Assembly (NCBI GenBank): GCA_947631585.1
Contig: CANRLY010000132.1
Span: forward strand, 1-5,263
Direction of reading: 5' to 3'
Length of the DNA stretch: 5,263 nucleotides
Origin: an uncultured Clostridia bacterium
GTDB lineage: Bacteria; Bacillota; Clostridia; Oscillospirales; Ruminococcaceae
In this document: positions 5,166 through 5,263 of the stretch, one piece after another
Layout: every line of letters begins with the position of its first letter
Position numbering within the stretch: the first letter of the stretch is position 1
The notes under the pieces: model-generated
Seen by the model: the letters and a program-made list of their open reading frames with translations, nothing else
What the model was told of the DNA's origin: nothing
Database searches by the model: none
Program-made: the position numbers and the translations under genes

Positions 5166-5190
5166 TTCAGCCGGAAATTTTTCCGCTGAA
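5166..5190. repeat. Near-perfect palindrome overlapping the stop codon of the CBS gene
   Basis: TTCAGC (5166-5171) plus GGAAA (5173-5177) pair with TTTCC (5180-5184) plus GCTGAA (5185-5190), leaving one bulged base at 5172 and a 2-base centre. It covers the TGA at 5167-5169. No T-run follows on either strand, so it is not a second terminator. It may stabilise the 3' end of the CBS transcript or simply be a coincidence of the coding sequence. Confidence 0.45.
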
Positions 5191-5263
5191 GCTTCTGTGA
5201 ATGTACCCCAGTACGGCTTTCCTGGTGATTATCCCCACAAACAGCCCCCTGCTGTCCACCACC
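5167..5263 (-). CDS. C-terminal end of a CBS-domain protein (5' part beyond window)
   Basis: The minus strand from 5262 reads 31 codons ending in TGA at 5169-5167. The peptide VVDSRGLFVGIITRKAVLGYI followed by about ten residues has the typical end of a CBS motif: a Val-Val-Asp strand, then GIITRK and a helix. CBS domains bind adenosyl ligands such as AMP, ATP or cyclic di-AMP. Small stand-alone CBS proteins ending this way occur in Firmicutes (for example the CbpB/YkuL type), but other CBS-containing enzymes or transporters remain possible from so little sequence. It is convergent with htrA and shares its terminator. The ORF is open at the window edge, with no start visible. Confidence 0.7.
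   Translation of the reverse strand, partial: VVDSRGLFVGIITRKAVLGYIHRSFSGKISG

Overview
The window looks like chromosomal DNA of a mid-GC Firmicute, most likely a clostridial lineage such as the Ruminococcus/Oscillospiraceae group. The evidence is strong AGGAGG-type ribosome sites, a perfect CIRCE operator in front of groES-groEL, a WalRK/PhoPR-style two-component pair followed by an HtrA-family protease, and AT-rich promoters around moderately GC-rich genes. The genus is an inference from general appearance and was not tested.

Layout. Left (1-822, minus strand): the groES-groEL chaperonin operon. groES is complete; groEL is cut by the window edge after its first 140 codons. A TTGCAT-16 bp-TACAAT promoter and a 27-bp CIRCE element lie upstream. 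Centre-left (823-1494): about 670 bp without a convincing gene. It separates the chaperonin operon from a divergent plus-strand operon. The left half is AT-rich and holds a perfect 9-bp inverted repeat, three direct repeats with 11-bp phasing, and an extended -10 promoter. The right half would be an unusually long leader (about 345 nt if the predicted start near 1149 is right). It has a hairpin near its 5' end and a G-rich minisatellite-like array (about 72% GC over 90 bp) unlike anything around it.

Centre to right (1495-5090, plus strand): three tightly packed genes. They are an OmpR/PhoB-family response regulator, a two-TM HAMP sensor histidine kinase (TAATG overlap), and a membrane-anchored trypsin-like/PDZ serine protease of the HtrA (S1C) family with zero-gap spacing. 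This is a plausible envelope-stress module: the kinase senses an extracytoplasmic condition, the regulator controls transcription, and the protease handles damaged or regulatory proteins outside the membrane. The order resembles walR-walK...htrA in Bacilli but lacks the walH/walI genes found there. Right edge (5091-5263): a hairpin terminator usable from both sides, then the 3' end of a convergent minus-strand gene encoding the tail of a CBS domain.

The coding content is conventional. The least explained DNA is the 1150-1480 leader with its repeat array and nested inverted repeats, and the phased motifs just upstream of it. I found no sign of a CRISPR array, transposase, phage gene or tRNA.
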